A stretch of DNA of 64,000 nt from Capsicum annuum (GCF_002878395.1 NC_061114.1:144309167-144373166), one strand, 5' to 3'. Positions 41,882-55,640 are shown, counted from the first letter of the stretch. Translations and numbers: made by a program. The notes: generated from the sequence alone by a model not told the origin.

Positions 41882-43749
41882 TGTCACGACCTAGAATAGC
41901 ATCATGACCGGCGCTATGGAGTTTAGGACTCCAAACAAGCCTCGTTATAATTCTACAGAAAATCGGATAGAGTTTACCCTGATTTTGGGCCTAACAAGAA
42001 AATTCCCTGTCTCAAAACCGTAACACAACAACCCAACATCATAACCAATACACCAAATATGAACACAATCCACTAAAATCACAAACAATGCACTAATACC
42101 ACCAATATAAATATAAAATCCATTTCCAAAAAACGAGAGGAAGTCAAATACTCCACAAATCCAAAATAAAGAAAGAATACTAAAAACTTTAAAGACATGA
42201 CTATGGAACGACTCTAAGAGTTTTCAAGAAATAGAACATAAAAATAAATATTCTTTGCCCACGCAAACAAATGCGGGGATCACCAGAAATACGCTACTTG
42301 AATCTTTTAGCTAACAACATCCTCACTGTCACCTGCATTTTCTATAAAAAAAATAGCGGGGAGTGAGATGCTATCTCATGGAGTAATAACACTTAATCAC
42401 AACTCTTTTATTGGGGATAACTCATAAAACATAATGAAATAAATGCTCTTTCTGAAAAATAGTAACAATAAACAATATTATTTGTTTCATGTAAGCAAAG
42501 TAAATCAATAGTTCAGTAATAAACACAAAAAACATTGTATCATATCAAATATTACATTTTTGAGATGTTTTTTCAAGAATGAATCATGTAATTGGTGTGG
42601 CATTCTTCTTCATCACGAATAAGCTATAATAGTGGACCCCTCATGAAGGAGTCAAATATCATATCAATATCAATATGCTAGTTCTACCTTCCCACTAGGG
42701 AGGTCTATAATAATCATCAGTAAATACAAGGTGCACTAGGTCTAATGATCGCACTATTAGCTACGGGATTCAAATCAAGGACTACTCCCATTTATATTTT
42801 CTTTGTAAACAATAGATATTCATATAAAAGTCTTTTTAGAATAGTATATAGCATTTAAAATTCATATCAAATCATGTTACATGTAAACTTGAATAAAAAC
42901 ACATGTCAAAATACTTATTTCTCATGTAATTGAAGAATATTCACAGTAATAATATCATATCTCAAATAACTATTTCAATATCATATCAAGTAAAGGACTT
43001 GCCCCACAAGCAATTTCAAAGCAATTTGTAACTCATTGTTTCAGTAAAATCAAGTATTAAATATGAAAGTTAACAAACACAAATCATGGTAAGATTACTA
43101 CTCATAGTACAATTCTGGAATACCAAACTTTTCACCTCAAATGATTTGGATCACTTTCTTCAATCAAATGTATAGTCACATTATATTAATTACTGAGTTA
43201 ATTATCTTATTGTAGGCTAATTCATGATAAAATTACACTACCCAACCCTCAAGGTTTCATGATAACCTTAAATTTCATCAAACTCTGAATTCAATACAAC
43301 CCTTATTACCCAAAATTCTTGCCTTTAGAAATTAAATTTTAATACCTAATATAAATTTCCTTGATCAAAAATGACGATAAAAATATAAAAACAATTTTAC
43401 TTTTATCCCGAAAGACCCTTCCATTTAAATCTCCCTTATATGTATTTTTTGCACGGAATGATAATTGATTTCACATTTTACTGCTTTGTGCGGACGTAGG
43501 AAGAACTGTTGCCTTTATATGGTTTGCCTTATAGGTAAATTGCAAAGCCCTTATATTGAATTCCATTATATATATAAAAAAAATTAGGCACATGACCCTT
43601 TTTATTTTAATTAGGAGTACGTTTACAGGGCTTTGGCCCATTGTTCCTTTTCCTTATTCCTTATGGTTTTGGTAAGATGGCAGCCTACTTCTCTTATTTC
43701 TTTTCCTTTTCTTTTTACAACAAGGATTAAAATAATATGGAATATTACA
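41882..43749 (-). repeat. LTR of gypsy C (complete, 1868 bases)
   Basis: TGTCACGACCTAG ... GGAATATTACA. On the minus strand it is preceded by the purine-rich CATGGGGAGAA, the polypurine tract (43752-43765). It pairs with 48730-50052. Confidence 0.9.
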
Positions 43750-43759
43750 TTCTCCCCAT

Positions 43760-44330
43760 GTTAAGAAATTTTGTCCCACATTTAGAACAAGTGCATACCT
43801 GTAGACAGAAACAAGTGAGGGTACTTGAGTTTTAAACCCATTTCTGACTCCCACATAACTTCATCAATGGTATGGTTCATCTATAAGACTTTTACGAACA
43901 GAAACTCTTTTGATTGTAAACCTTCTTACCTGTCAATCAATTATAGCCACTAGTTCCTCCACATAGGTTAAGTTCTCATTAAGTTGCAAGGTTGGTGCTT
44001 CGAGCACGCGTAAAGAATCTGATATACACTTCCTTATCATAGAGACATGAAACACTGGATGGATAAAATACATCTCGAGAGGGAGTGCCACATGATACAC
44101 CACTCCTCATATATGCCAAGTATCTCATAAGGTCCTACATACCCAAACTCAGTTTACCTCTTTTTCCAAATCGCATCACATCCTTCATTGGAGAGACTCG
44201 TAGAAAAACCTTATCCCCAACTGCGAACACCAAATCTCTTCTTCTCTTATATGTATAAGACTTTAGTCTACTTTGAGCTATGAGCAACCTCTGTCTAATC
44301 AATTAGACTTTGCCCATAGCATTCTTTACC
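43760..44330 (-). pseudogene. gypsy C integrase C-terminus and chromodomain-like tail
   Basis: Fragments such as FLRVSPMKDVMRFGKRGKLS (about 44200-44140) and LTYVEELVAIID near 43965, followed by QVRRFTIKRV. This is the GPY/F to chromodomain order seen in element B. There are many stops. The open frame 43854-43654 lies partly in the LTR and is not a gene. Confidence 0.6.
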
Positions 44331-44449
44331 AAGTCTAGTCCTAAAACTTTAGCCTCTTCAACTTCAAACAACCTGATTGGAGAATGACATCTCCTTGAAA
44401 ACTATTATTGTAAGAAAATTCATCTAAGGTTAAGTAAGTACCCTAACTA

Positions 44450-45060
44450 CCTCCAAAATTAAGAATGAAAGCTCTAAACATATCCTCCAAAATATTTATA
44501 GTACGCTTGGACTGGCCGTCCGTCTGCGGATGAAATGCAGTACTAAGATCTACTCAGTACCCAGCACTTCTTGTAATGATCTCTAAAAGCATGAAGTGAA
44601 CTGTGATCCAAGATTAGAAATGATGTACAATGGAACTCCATGAAGTCAAAAAATTTCATTCATAAATAATTGACCATACTTCACTCCACTAATCTAGTCT
44701 TAACTGGTAGAAAGTGAGTTGACTTAGTAAGTCGGTCTACAATTACCTATACAGAGTCATAGCCTTTAATGGTTCGCGGTAGCCCGATTACAAAATCCAT
44801 GGTAACTCTTACCTATTTACAATCTGGAATCTTGATCTCCTGTAATATTTATGTTGGTCGTTGATGTTCCACTTTAACCCGTTGACAAGTCAAGCAACTA
44901 GAAATAAAGTTAGCAACATCTTTCTTCATACCTTTCCACCAGTACAACTGCTTCAGGTCATTATATATCTTAGTAGAACCAGGGTGAATGACATATTTGG
45001 AGTCGTGAGATTCCTTAAGAATAGCTCATCTTAACCCATCTGCAGCTGGTACACATATCG
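44450..45060 (-). pseudogene. gypsy C integrase core
   Basis: The zinc domain reads SHDSKYVIHPGSTKIYNDLK and CLTCQRVKVEHQRP (about 45005-44860), then MDFVIGLPRTIKGYDSV and VIVDRLTKSTHFLPVK (44810-44690) with the first catalytic Asp. The remainder is out of frame. It has several stops and is non-functional. Confidence 0.75.
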
Positions 45061-46450
45061 ATTACCCACTCAAAAGATAATATCATAATCAACACTCATC
45101 CTCTTATTTTAACCAGCTAGTACCTCATCTCAATATTTACACAACTACACATCCTTAAATTGAGTGGCCTATATGCGCTCTACCAAAGAATATTTATCTT
45201 GAACACAACCCAACAATACCCCTGACCTTCCAACACTAAAGATAACACTTTTACCTTCAAGTATCTGCACGTTTTTCGCTAATTACCTCTTTTTAAGAGA
45301 TATATGTACCAAACTACCCATAGATTTCCTACTCAAAGAATCAACCACATCATTAGATTTTCCAGGATGATACAAGAGAGCACAATCATAATGATTGAGT
45401 AGCTCCATCCACTGACGTTATCGGAGATTTAGATCCCTCTGTTGGAAAATGTGCTTTAAGCTCTTCTGGTCGATATAAATCTCACAAGTTTCACCGTATA
45501 AGTAGTGCCTCTAAATCTGAAGAGGAAATACCACATCAGCCACCTCCAAATCATGTATAGAATAGTTCAGCTCATGTTTTTTCAACTGTCTCGAAGCATA
45601 AGAAATAACTTGATCATTTTGAATGAGAACACATCCTAATCCAACCCTTGAAGTATCACAGGATACCTTGAATCCTCCAGAACCTAACGGTAAGGCTAAA
45701 ATTGGTGTAGTGGTTAAACATGTTTTAACTTTTTGAAAGCTCTGCTCATACTTTTTTTTTCCACTGGAACTTTACATTTTTCTATGTTAACTTGATCAAT
45801 GAAGCTGAAATTTTAGAGAAATCCTACACAAAACACCTAGAGTAATTAGCCAAACCTAAAAAGTTATGAATATCTGTAGGTGAAGTAGGTCTAGGCCATT
45901 TCTGCACTGCTTCTGTCTTTTTAGAATCCACTGTGATACCATCTTTAGAGACAATATTCACTAAAAATGATACTGAGTCAAGCCAAAATTCGCACATTGA
46001 GAACTTAGCATAGAGCTTATAGTCCCGTAATGTCTACAATACAATCATCGGATGATTCTCATATTCTTCCTGGCTATGAGAATATATCAGAATATCATCA
46101 CTAAATACTATCACAAATTTGTCCAAAAACAGACTAAACACCCTATTCATCAAGTCCATGAATGCAGCAGGAGCATTAGTTAACCCAAAAGGCATCACAA
46201 GGAACTTATAATGACCATATCAAGTTTTGAATGTCATCTTAGATATATATTCCTCCTTGATTCTAAGCTGATGATAACCCGATCAGAGATTATTCTTTTA
46301 AAAATGAGTAGCTCTTTGTAACTGATCAAACAGATCCTCTATACGAGGTAATGAATACTTATTATATATTGTTACCTTGTTTATCTATCTGTAGTCAATG
46401 CACATTCTTAAAGATCCATATTTCTCCTTTACAAAAAAAACTGGTACACC
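45060..46450 (-). pseudogene. gypsy C reverse transcriptase and RNase H
   Basis: [20 protein letters not shown] (about 46205-46145), the active-site [14 protein letters not shown] (46110-46070), FLGLANYSRCFV, and RNase H text [20 protein letters not shown] (45660-45600) with YHPGKSNDVVDSLSRKS near 45370. The YxDD-equivalent is FSDD. The first RNase H acid is present (CDTS). It is interrupted by stops and small frameshifts throughout. Confidence 0.85.
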
Positions 46451-46744
46451 CCATGGCGATATACTAGGTCTGATAAAACTCTTATCTAGTAAGTCTTGCA
46501 ATGGTTATTTGAGATCCTTTAACTCTGTTGGTTCCATACGATATCGGGGTATGAATATTGGCATAGTGTATGGTGCCAAATAAAAACCAAAGTCTATCTC
46601 TCATACTGGAGGTAATCCTGGAAACTTCTCAGGAAATACATCAGAAAATTCCTTTACCATAGGTAGCTTCTCCAAACTAAGGGCTCATTCTCTAACATTA
46701 CCTATCATATCCAAGAGGCCCATGCAACCTTTCTTCAATAGTCA

Positions 46745-47113
46745 TTAGGTTTTCATACAAGATATAACTTTACTAACCTCTGGAACTTGATCCTCTTCCA
46801 ATACAAAACTAGATTCGTTGGGTATCTCAAATTGAACTATCTTTGCATGATAATCTATGATAGCATAGCAAGGAGATAACCAATCCGTGCCCATCAACAC
46901 ATCAAAGCCAATCATATCAAGTACAATCAAGTCATCAAGGGTATCCCTACCTCCCACTATAATCCCACAATTATGGTACACATACTTAACTAATAAGGAA
47001 TCTCCCACGAGAGTAGCAACAAGGAAAGGAAAATTTAACATCTCTGGCTGTCTATCAAATCTCATAGTAAAGCATGAGGATACATAAGAGTGAGTGAAAC
47101 CCAGATCAATCAA
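46745..47113 (-). pseudogene. gypsy C aspartic protease
   Basis: 122 open codons beginning MIDLGFTHSYVSSCFTMRFD. The active site is D-L-G-F where D-P/S-G-S/A is expected. FDVLMGTDWLSPCYAIIDYH is the C-terminal block. VSKVISCMKT follows at the end. It is shorter than the usual protease-linker unit because the frame is cut on both sides. Confidence 0.8.
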
Positions 47114-47249
47114 AGCATATGCATCAAAAGAACAAACGAAAAAATACCTATAACCACTGCATTCGAGGCCTAAACATCTTGTCTAGTAAGTGGAAACTCT
47201 CGACTGGCCTCTACCACTATTTCCTTATGCGTGAATTCCACCAACTCGT

Positions 47250-48520
47250 TCTCTATTACCTCGACCTCTATTTCCTATACTTGCAGGATTATGAGTAGCC
47301 TAAGTAGTTGCAGCTACCTGACCAAAGCCCTGACTAATATTTCTCTGAAGCTGAGGGCAATCCCTAATGCGATGACCTAACTGACCACATCAAAAATACT
47401 CTTTAGTCAAAACATGACACTGACCCATATTTGATTTGCCACAAGTCTGACAGGATGGAGTAGTGTCATACATCTATCCCAAATTACGATATCTCTGAGA
47501 TGCTGAAGACCCTAGTTACCCTATTTAGAAGGTGGATTATACGCAGAATGTCAAACCAAATCTGTCCCTGGCCTTAATTCTTTCCCTTATTTTTTTCTCT
47601 GTGATTTGCACTTAAGTCTCCACTGAAAGATCCACTCATCTTAGCCTTCTTACAAACCTCATAGGGTGCCCGCTCTGCATGACCCTTGTCTTCAATCATT
47701 CTAGCAAGATTCACCATCTCATAATAGGTCAACTTTCATCTATGGGGCCACTACATTATTAATATGCAACCATCCCATTTATAAACCTCTAGACTCGATC
47801 TTCTGCTATGGACACCAAGTATGGAGCATATCTAGCCAACTTGCAAAACATAGTATTATAGGTTGACACATTCATATCTGGAGTCTGAACCAATCTCTCA
47901 AACTCAGCTGCATATTTCTATTTCTGACTGTTAGGAAGAAAGGTATCCATAAAGAACTTAGTGAACTCATCCCATGTCAGAGGTGCTGCTCCTGCAGGAC
48001 TTCCTAGCAATAAAGTATCATACCGAGTGTTAGCTATGTCCTGTAATTTATACGATGCAACCTCCACAAACTTCTTACTAGAACATCCTAGTGCATGCAG
48101 ATCCTTTAATGTACCATCCAATAAGCTTTGAAGATGAGCTAAACTACCTAAACCTATAAATTTTGGTGACTTTAACTACAGGAATTCCCGCAATGATAAC
48201 TACTTGTTTCCAAAATTTTAAGTCTGAACAAGTGCTTGGAACTGTGGTTGAGGCTGAGCAAAATTGCGCTAACTATCCCTCTCTTATCTATCCAGTCGGT
48301 CGGCCAAGCCCTCTATGACTCTTTGTATAGAAGCAAGTGACTCAACAGTACTACCCTCATGAGATGGAGGAGATAGACTAGAATTTCCTTTGTGAGTGGG
48401 CTCTCTTAAACTTCTTAGAGTAGCAGTTCAATTCCCTGCGGTATCACGACTACCCCTACCTCGGCCTCTTTTGTGGGCTCAACCTCTTCCCCTACCAGTA
48501 GTTTCTCTACGAACTATTTG
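47250..48520 (-). pseudogene. gypsy C gag
   Basis: 48121-47918 reads LKDLHALGCSSKKFVEVASY and APLTWDEFTKFFMDTFLPNS, the retrotransposon_gag core. Near 47470-47340 are CQTCGKSNMGQCHV and CGQLGHRIRDCPQLQ, two zinc-knuckle-like blocks; the second has a stop in place of its first Cys context. The rest is frame-shifted. Confidence 0.75.
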
Positions 48521-48710
48521 ATTAACAAAACAAGAAAGTTAGATTCAGCTAATTGATCCTAAATGCCACACACATATGGAAAAATAAGAAAAAAGATCAA
48601 GAAACATCGTATCACGCTCTCGAAGAATTACGATTATAAAAATGGCCGACAACATAACCATAATTGAGATTCTACTACTACTATGTGCTCCATAGTCACA
48701 AAATTAACCT

Positions 48711-48725
48711 CTCTCTTTGATACCA
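48711..48725 (-). other. primer-binding site of gypsy C
   Basis: The minus strand reads TGGTATCAAAGAGAG, four bases inside the LTR start at 48730. It is tRNA-Met type. Confidence 0.85.
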
Positions 48726-48729
48726 ACTT

Positions 48730-50052
48730 TGTCACGACCCGAAATAGGATCATGATCGATGCTAAGGATTTTAGGACTCCAAAGCAAGCCTCGTCATAAT
48801 TCTATAGAAAATTAGATAGAGTTTTCCCTGATTTTGGGCCTAATAAAAAAATTTCCTGTCTTAAACCATAACACAACAACCCAACATCATAACCAATACA
48901 CCAAATGCCAACACAATCCACCAAAATCACCAATAATGCACTAATATATCCAATATTAATACGAAATCCATCTAAAAAAACAAGAGGAAGTCAAATAGTC
49001 CACATCCAAAATAATGATAAAATACTCAAAACTCTAAAGAAACGACTATGGAGCGACTCAAAGATTTTTCAAGAAATAGAACAAAATATAAATAAATAAG
49101 CTTTTCCCATGGGAACAAGTACGCCACTCCAATTCTCTTGCTAAAAAAATCCTCACCGTCACCTGCGTTCTTTGTAAAAATAATAGCGAGGAATGAGACG
49201 CTATCTTAGTGAGTAATAGCACTTAACCACAACTATTTTATAGGGGAAAAGTCATAAAACATCATGAAATAAATGATCTTTCAGGAAAATAGTAACAACA
49301 AATAGTATTCTTTGTTTCATGTAAGTAAAATGAATCAATAGTTCAGTAATAAACTCAAAAAGCATTGTATCATATGAAATATTACATATTTGGGAGGTTT
49401 ACAAGAATGAATCATGGAATCAATGTGAAATTATTCTTCATCAAGAATAACCCATAACTATGGACCCCTCATAAAAGAGTCAAATATCATATCAATATCA
49501 GTATGCTTGTCCTATCTTCCCGCTAGCGAGGGCTGTAATAGTCATCAGTAAATAAATGGTGCACTATGTCTAACGATCCCACTGTTAGCTATAGGATTCA
49601 AATCAAGGTATACTCCTATTTATACATTCTCTGTAAACAATAGATATTCATATGAAAGCCTTTTTAGAATAGTACATATTATTTAAAATTCATATCAAAT
49701 CATGTTACATGTAAACTTCAATAAAAACACATGTCAAAATACTTATTTCTCATGTAAGTGAAGAATATTCACAGTAATAATATCATATCTCAAATAACTA
49801 TTTCAATATCATATCAAGTAAAGGACTTTCCCCACATGCAATTTCAAAGCATTTCATAACTCATTGTTTCATCAAAATCAAGTACAAAATATGCAAGTTA
49901 ACAAACAAAAATCATGTTAACATTACTACTCACAGTACAATTTTCAAAATACCAAGCTTGTCACCTCGAATGATTTGTATCACTTTCTTCGATCAAATCT
50001 ATAATCATATTATATCAATTACCAAGTTAATTATTTCATTGTAGGCTAATTT
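48730..50052 (-). repeat. 5' LTR of gypsy C, truncated
   Basis: TGTCACGACCCGAAATAGG at 48730, collinear with 41882-43220 until GTAGGCTAAT at about 50050. The last 520 bases of the partner LTR (43230-43749) have no match here, so the outer end was lost or replaced by the Athila/Tat-type sequence that follows. Confidence 0.85.
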
Positions 50053-50700
50053 TATACATAATTTAGGCTTGCCTATGTGGTTTATTTTCATTAATCCATT
50101 TCATTTGTAATTGGCAAGACCTTTAATTATTTTGTTTACATGCACAAGAAGTAAAAGGTTATGGGTTGGTGATGTCGGGCCTTTATTACTATAGTTGCAT
50201 GTCCTCCCAGTGGCATTTGCAATGTGATAAAAGTTGTATCCGAATTGGTGTTCTTAGAAAGTGTACAAAGACATTTCTATATAGAGTCTTACTTATGTGC
50301 ATGGTGTGTACCACATCTCTAAGTAGAAGTCTACACGATGTTTAGGATAAGACTCATTTTTTTTATATCTTAGATCATTTAATATAGCCAAAGATTAAGG
50401 AGGAGACATATTTAACAATTAAATATGGTGTTTCTTATTAAAGTAAAGATCATGGTTATAGAAAGGATTAAGAATTCATGTAATAAAGTAGATTCGACTT
50501 CAAGAGAAGGGTCTAGCAAGTAAGTTAATAAAAGTGAGGCTCATGTTGTGTTTGTATCATAGAATTCTTCGAACACATTTCTAGAAGAAGTAATGAGGGG
50601 AACATCACCCTAAGAATTACCTATTAATGCTATTGGGCAAGTTTAAAGAAATGCGGTGGAATTGTTGACTTATGTTGCACAAGTTCAAGGATAAGCCATT
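50053..50700. other. unassigned stretch before the Athila/Tat remnant
   Basis: There is no recognisable domain in any frame. It is probably part of the same element, since the RNase H end appears just beyond. Confidence 0.3.
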
Positions 50701-50734
50701 CCAACCACACGTACTAGAAATATGGATAGGAAGC

Positions 50735-52145
50735 TAAATTATGAACAAAGGATTCTGAGAATCATCTTGTAGATCATTTGTCACGACTTGAGGAGCATGT
50801 GATGTAAGAATGTTGAAGATGGACTCGAGATAGATGACAGTTTTCTAGATGAGCAGATATTAGTAGCTTTCCAAGATCTAATTCCATGGCTTACAGAATA
50901 TGCAATTTATCTAGCAAGTAATCTCATCCTAGAGGATCTTTCTTTTTAGTAGATAAAGAAGTTTATGCGTAAGGTAAGAAAATTTTCTTGCATGAGCCTT
51001 ATTTTTCGAATGAGTGCAATTGGGATTATTCATAGATGGAAGAACCTGCACTTCTTATAAAATTTTTCAATATGGATATTATTGAGCAACGATCCACAAA
51101 GATGCACATGATTTTTCTTCTGCTTGTGATCAATGTCAACAATAGGGTAATATCTCTAGATCCCATGAACTTTCTGTTACTCCTATTTTAGAATTAGAAT
51201 TGTTTAATGCATTGGGTGTATATTTCATAGGGCCATTCACAAGTTCATTTGGCATGAAATATATACTTGTGGTTGTGGATTATGATTTTAAATGGGTGGA
51301 AGTAGTTGGGCTTCCCAAAAATAAAGAACGTAGTGTCACTACATTCTTGAAAAAGAATACCTTTTCTTGATTTGGCATGTTTCGTGCTATACTTAGTGAC
51401 AGAGGGTCAAAGTTATGTAATCGTCTATTCAAAGTTCTGTTGAGAAGTATGGAGTGAAACAAAAGTTAGGAACACATTTTCATCTGTAGACTAGTGGACA
51501 AGTAAGAGTGTCCAATAGAGTAATTAAGTCTATCTTGGTGAAGACAGTAAATGCCAATAGGATTGATTGGGCACAAAAGTTAGATGATGTATTATGGGCC
51601 TATCGGGTAGAATTCAAGACTCCAATAGGCATTTCACCTTATCTTCTAGTGTATGGCAAGGCGTGTCACTGGCCTATTAAGCTAAAACATAAATAATTAT
51701 GGACTTTGAAGAAGCTGAATTATGAATGGAAAGATATAGCCAAGTCAAGGAGGAAGAGTATGAATTAGTTGGATGAATTCACATTTTGGGCGTATGAAAG
51801 TTCTACACTTTACAAGGAAAAGATGATGTTGCATCATGATCGTAAAATTGAGAAAAAAATCTTTGAAAAAGGTGACCAGGTATTACTCTACAACTCAAGG
51901 CTTAGATTGTTCAAAGGTAAGTTGAGGTCTAGATAGTATGGTTCATTCATGGTTACAAAAGTTTATCCGTACGGTCCTTTAGAATTGAAGAGGGATGGTG
52001 AAGCCTCGTTTAAGGAAAACATGCAAAGGGTAAATCACTATATGGGAAATTATGGTGAAGTGAATGAGATTTTTGAAATTAAACTTAGGGAAGACTGAGT
52101 CTACAAGGCAATTATGTCATGCCACAATGTTACATAAAGCGCTGA
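50735..52145 (+). pseudogene. Athila/Tat-type gypsy integrase remnant
   Basis: Starts with the RNase H end NHLVDHLSRLEEHV (about 50755). The integrase follows: a zinc domain DFSSACDQCQQ near 51110, then FNALGVYFIGPFTSSFGMKY and LVVVDYDFKWVEVVGLPKNK with one Asp, FRAILSDRGSKLCNRLFKVL with the second Asp, and after a frameshift 51487-51696 [20 protein letters not shown] (the catalytic Glu expected after GQV is Arg), [20 protein letters not shown] and [15 protein letters not shown]. The GKACH-x-P block is typical of Athila/Tat. 51840-51930 has KGDQVLLYNSRLRLFKGK. 52105-52145 carries the 3' signature TGCCACAATGTTACATAAAG. It has many stops. Confidence 0.8.
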
Positions 52146-55100
52146 ATGAGAGGAAACTAATAGTTCCCAAGTGCACATGCAAGTGTAAATGGTCTTATCA
52201 AATAATATAGTGACTTCAAGGAAACCCAAGTATCGATCTCTCAGGGACTTGCGTTCGCCGCCTATCTAATTCTAGTTTAACCAATTGAGAAGAGTAAAAA
52301 AAATAGAGTTTTAGAATTGTAAACTAAAAATAAACTAAACTAATGTGGAAAAGTAAATGACTTAGGACAATCTATGGATAGAAGGCCTGTGTTAAGGCTT
52401 ACAAATAATTCTACTACATTATTGAACTTCATTTGGTAAATCGCTTATCGTGGTTGTTGATTCGTCGGGTTAATTGCATGACTATGGTCTCCCAACCTCT
52501 AACCTTTTACCTAATTTGGATATTACAACTACATCATTGAATGGGAGTGCAATAATTCAATTAAGTGTTTTAAAGCTATCATCCTATGTGTTAATCAAGT
52601 AAGGCTTCTAGGTACATCCCTTTCCTAGACGCTAAGTTTAATTTATTATTTTATAAAAGAATAAAAAACCAAACATTGTTTATTCCCATGTTTTATCTGC
52701 CTATTCCCTCTCCCGAGATCAAAAGGTCAAAAATATATGTATTTTACAGGTTATCAATCCATAAAATAATTAAATTAAGAATAAACAAACAACCATAATG
52801 ATAAGCAATTAAACGTAATTAATTCAAAATGAAAGTAATCATGAATGTGGCCTTAACCCCGGAAAGGAGTTTTATCCTTTAATGGGAATATTCATATCCA
52901 ATACCTTGTATTGATGATACAAAACCATAAAATAAACTAAATTAAATAATGATAAAACCAAAATAATGTGTAAAGCAGCGTCCTCTTGTCCAAAGACGTC
53001 AAAAAGTGTGTTAAAACGTGTTATAACATGTATATATAGCATAAGGGTAAGAAAAGTCCATGTAGGAGTTGAATTGGAGTGAAACTCCCAGGTGTGGAGT
53101 GGAGCATGCGTCGCATGCTATTCGCAAGTATTTACTGGAAGTTGGCTTCTGAAATTTCTCTAAGGCATTGGACCCCTGAAGTACAACATGAGGAGCATGC
53201 TTTATTGCGACTAAATGGAGCATGAGACGTACCCATATAATACGTACACACTATTTTGGGTCCCTTATAAGTATAATGACGTATCTCACGTGCAAAGGAT
53301 CCATTACAAACGCCTACACTCTCCCTGGATATTCCAGGTATCCAAATTACATCAATTTTGCGTGTTGTGCTTCCGTGATCCACTCTAAGCCTTTTTGAGC
53401 TATTTCCACTTGATTTGAAGCTTGTATATCCTTCATATATCATAATTATCCATTAACCAAGCATCTTATAACATTATAAACAACAATTTAAGGCTCAACA
53501 CAACACAACATCTAACACGACGAAATAGAAATACGACCTAAGCATAGGCAAATTTCACTTTGATCTTTAACTTGTTGTTTTTCTCTCTTTTCTTGATCCA
53601 ATTGACCCTTGAACATTATCAAAAAGTTTTTTCACATTTAATTATACAAAAAAATCACTTGAAACACTTTAAACACAATAGAATCCACCGGAATCAACTC
53701 GACAAACACCTAGCTCAAGTTAGTAACGCTAGTTTTCTGGGTTGAACAATAATTGACTCTTTTAAGTACAAAATTACTTGGAATTAACCTTGACCCATAT
53801 AAACAAATGTTTTAACACATTTATCTCAATAAAAACCATTATAGATTAGAGTTATCCTCAAAACAAGGCTAAAAAGACTAGAATAAGTATGCTACAATGC
53901 ATAAATATACCTATCACCACCATCCCACACTTAAAGCCTCGTTCGTGCTCGAACAACTTTTGACAATAATCATCATCAAGTATGGAGACTCTATACTTCA
54001 ACTAAATAGAAGACACTAAAGCTATCACTACAATGACTACATAGAATACAATTTTCTACACTAAGAATGTTATTTACACAATTGAAAGCTCATGACTACT
54101 GCTCAAAAACATCCTAGCCTCAAGAATTGACTCACCTAGTGACAAACTCATGATTATCATTCAATCAATGATATCATAAAAATCACCCATATTCATTAAA
54201 CATGTTCCCTCACAACAAGAGAGTTACCCATAAACACTCACAATAATGCAATTAATAACATGATGGGTATAGGAATCAAATTACGCTTACTCTCACAAGG
54301 AATTAACAAGTCACACACAATAAACCATAGGATTTCCCTTATTGTAACACTACGCTAATAGTCGAATGTAAAGCTTAGGATAAATTAGGTCTTTTTCGGG
54401 TTGTAATGTAGGCTAAGGGATGGGTAGGAACTATTTTGGCCAAGAATAGTTACTAACCTCTCTAAGCGCTTTAATACACTATAATATGAATTTTGAGTCA
54501 ATATCCAACAACCAAATTACACCTTTTCATCTACCCATATCTTTTGTTTTGACCGCATCTCCTTTAAGCATTTTCACAAACACTTGTTGGGAACATAGTT
54601 TACTACCATAAGAACCTATTTTTCTCTATTTTCTCAACCATGGCAATATTTTTAGCATCAATTATATCATATCAATATACTACACATCAAATATAAATAC
54701 CAATAAACATTAAATTGGGGAATCAATTTTACCTTTTTATTCTTTAATTTCTTAACTTCTTACTCAATTGTTTTTTTTAAAGCACTTAGGAGATTTTTGG
54801 ATCAAATTAGGGTTTATCAAAGAAGGGATTGGGATACTACTAAGGTTACCAAGGAAACAGCTAAAGGCTCAATGGGGGTTAACTAAGATACTGAACAAAG
54901 GTAGGTAAAAAGAAGGTATAAAACAAGGCTATCAAAGAAATGCCTATATCATTTCCTAAACCTACATTCTTTATTTTGCTTTACCCACACACCGGGTAAG
55001 TTCTAGACATCACATGCAATAAGGAATAAACAAAATACCTCATATCACACATGGAATATTCTCAAATCACATAGGATCATCATAGACTCTTAGCCAAACA

Positions 55101-55560
55101 ATATCATAAATTCACAATTAAGCCACCATGAAGAAGAGTCATAAAATTGAGCCTAAGAGTCTCAAAAATAGCAATTCACATCAATAAACATGCTTTTAAA
55201 AATAAACTCACTTGAATTTTGTAATTAAAAATATCACCAAAAAGAATATCTTACTTATTACTAACCTAAATTTTTTAAAATTGAGTAAAAAATTAGGAAT
55301 TTTCCCATCCCAGACTTAAAAATCTACTTTGTCCCTAAAGTGAACTTTAAAGTAAGAGATAGAAATACTCGCTGAGGCCTCTAGGCTTAGCTAGTAGCAT
55401 CTTTATACATAAAAGGGGATCCATGAGAGCCCACACTCAATTTTTGCGATGCTTCAAGCACAAGATTATGGTACTCAGACTTTCCATCATCCTGTGACTC
55501 AACCAAAAACAAAAACTACGTGAAATAAAAACTAAAAAACTAAAAAGAAAACATAGCTAT
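52146..55560. other. element-derived non-coding DNA
   Basis: No ORF is supported. It begins with TAGTTCCCAAGTGCACATGC and CAAGTATCGATCTCTCAGGG, phrases I recall as common after Athila/Tat coding regions in Solanaceae. 53925-53960 has CATCCCACACTTAAAGCCTC and TTCGTGCTCGAAC, which on the minus strand resemble the 3' region of such elements. Two opposite-facing element ends seem to meet here. Short ORFs at 53011-53443 and 53560-53745 have no domain. Confidence 0.4.
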
Positions 55561-55564
55561 TTAA

Positions 55565-55640
55565 CTTTGGTTGCCTCCTAAGAAGCGTCTAATTTAGTTT
55601 CGCAGCATGACCCAATCAACTTTTTCCTCCACCTTGAGGA
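55565..55640 (-). mobile_element. opposite-strand copy of the Athila/Tat 3' signature
   Basis: The minus strand reads GGGTCATGCTGCGAAACTAA and then GACGCTTCTTAGGAGGCAAC, matching in pattern the plus-strand signature at 52105-52145. It shows that a second, inverted Athila/Tat fragment ends here. Confidence 0.5.

Larger units (their letters stand above)
41882..50052 (-). mobile_element. Ty3/gypsy element C, degenerate, one LTR truncated
   Basis: A minus-strand element with the LTR (3' in sense) at 41882-43749, degenerate internal region 43750-48729, primer site 48711-48725 and a 5' LTR from 48730 that is recognisable only to about 50052. The internal order (minus) gag, CCHC, protease, RT, RNase H, integrase and chromodomain-like tail is chromovirus-like. 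No ORF exceeds 122 codons, so it is the most decayed gypsy copy here. In the first 110 bases the LTRs differ at roughly 15 positions by eye. Confidence 0.9.

Noticed and set aside
53011..53443. Two overlapping minus-strand frames as a host gene fragment
   Set aside because: There is no recognisable motif or intron structure, and they lie in element-derived DNA between two Athila/Tat ends.
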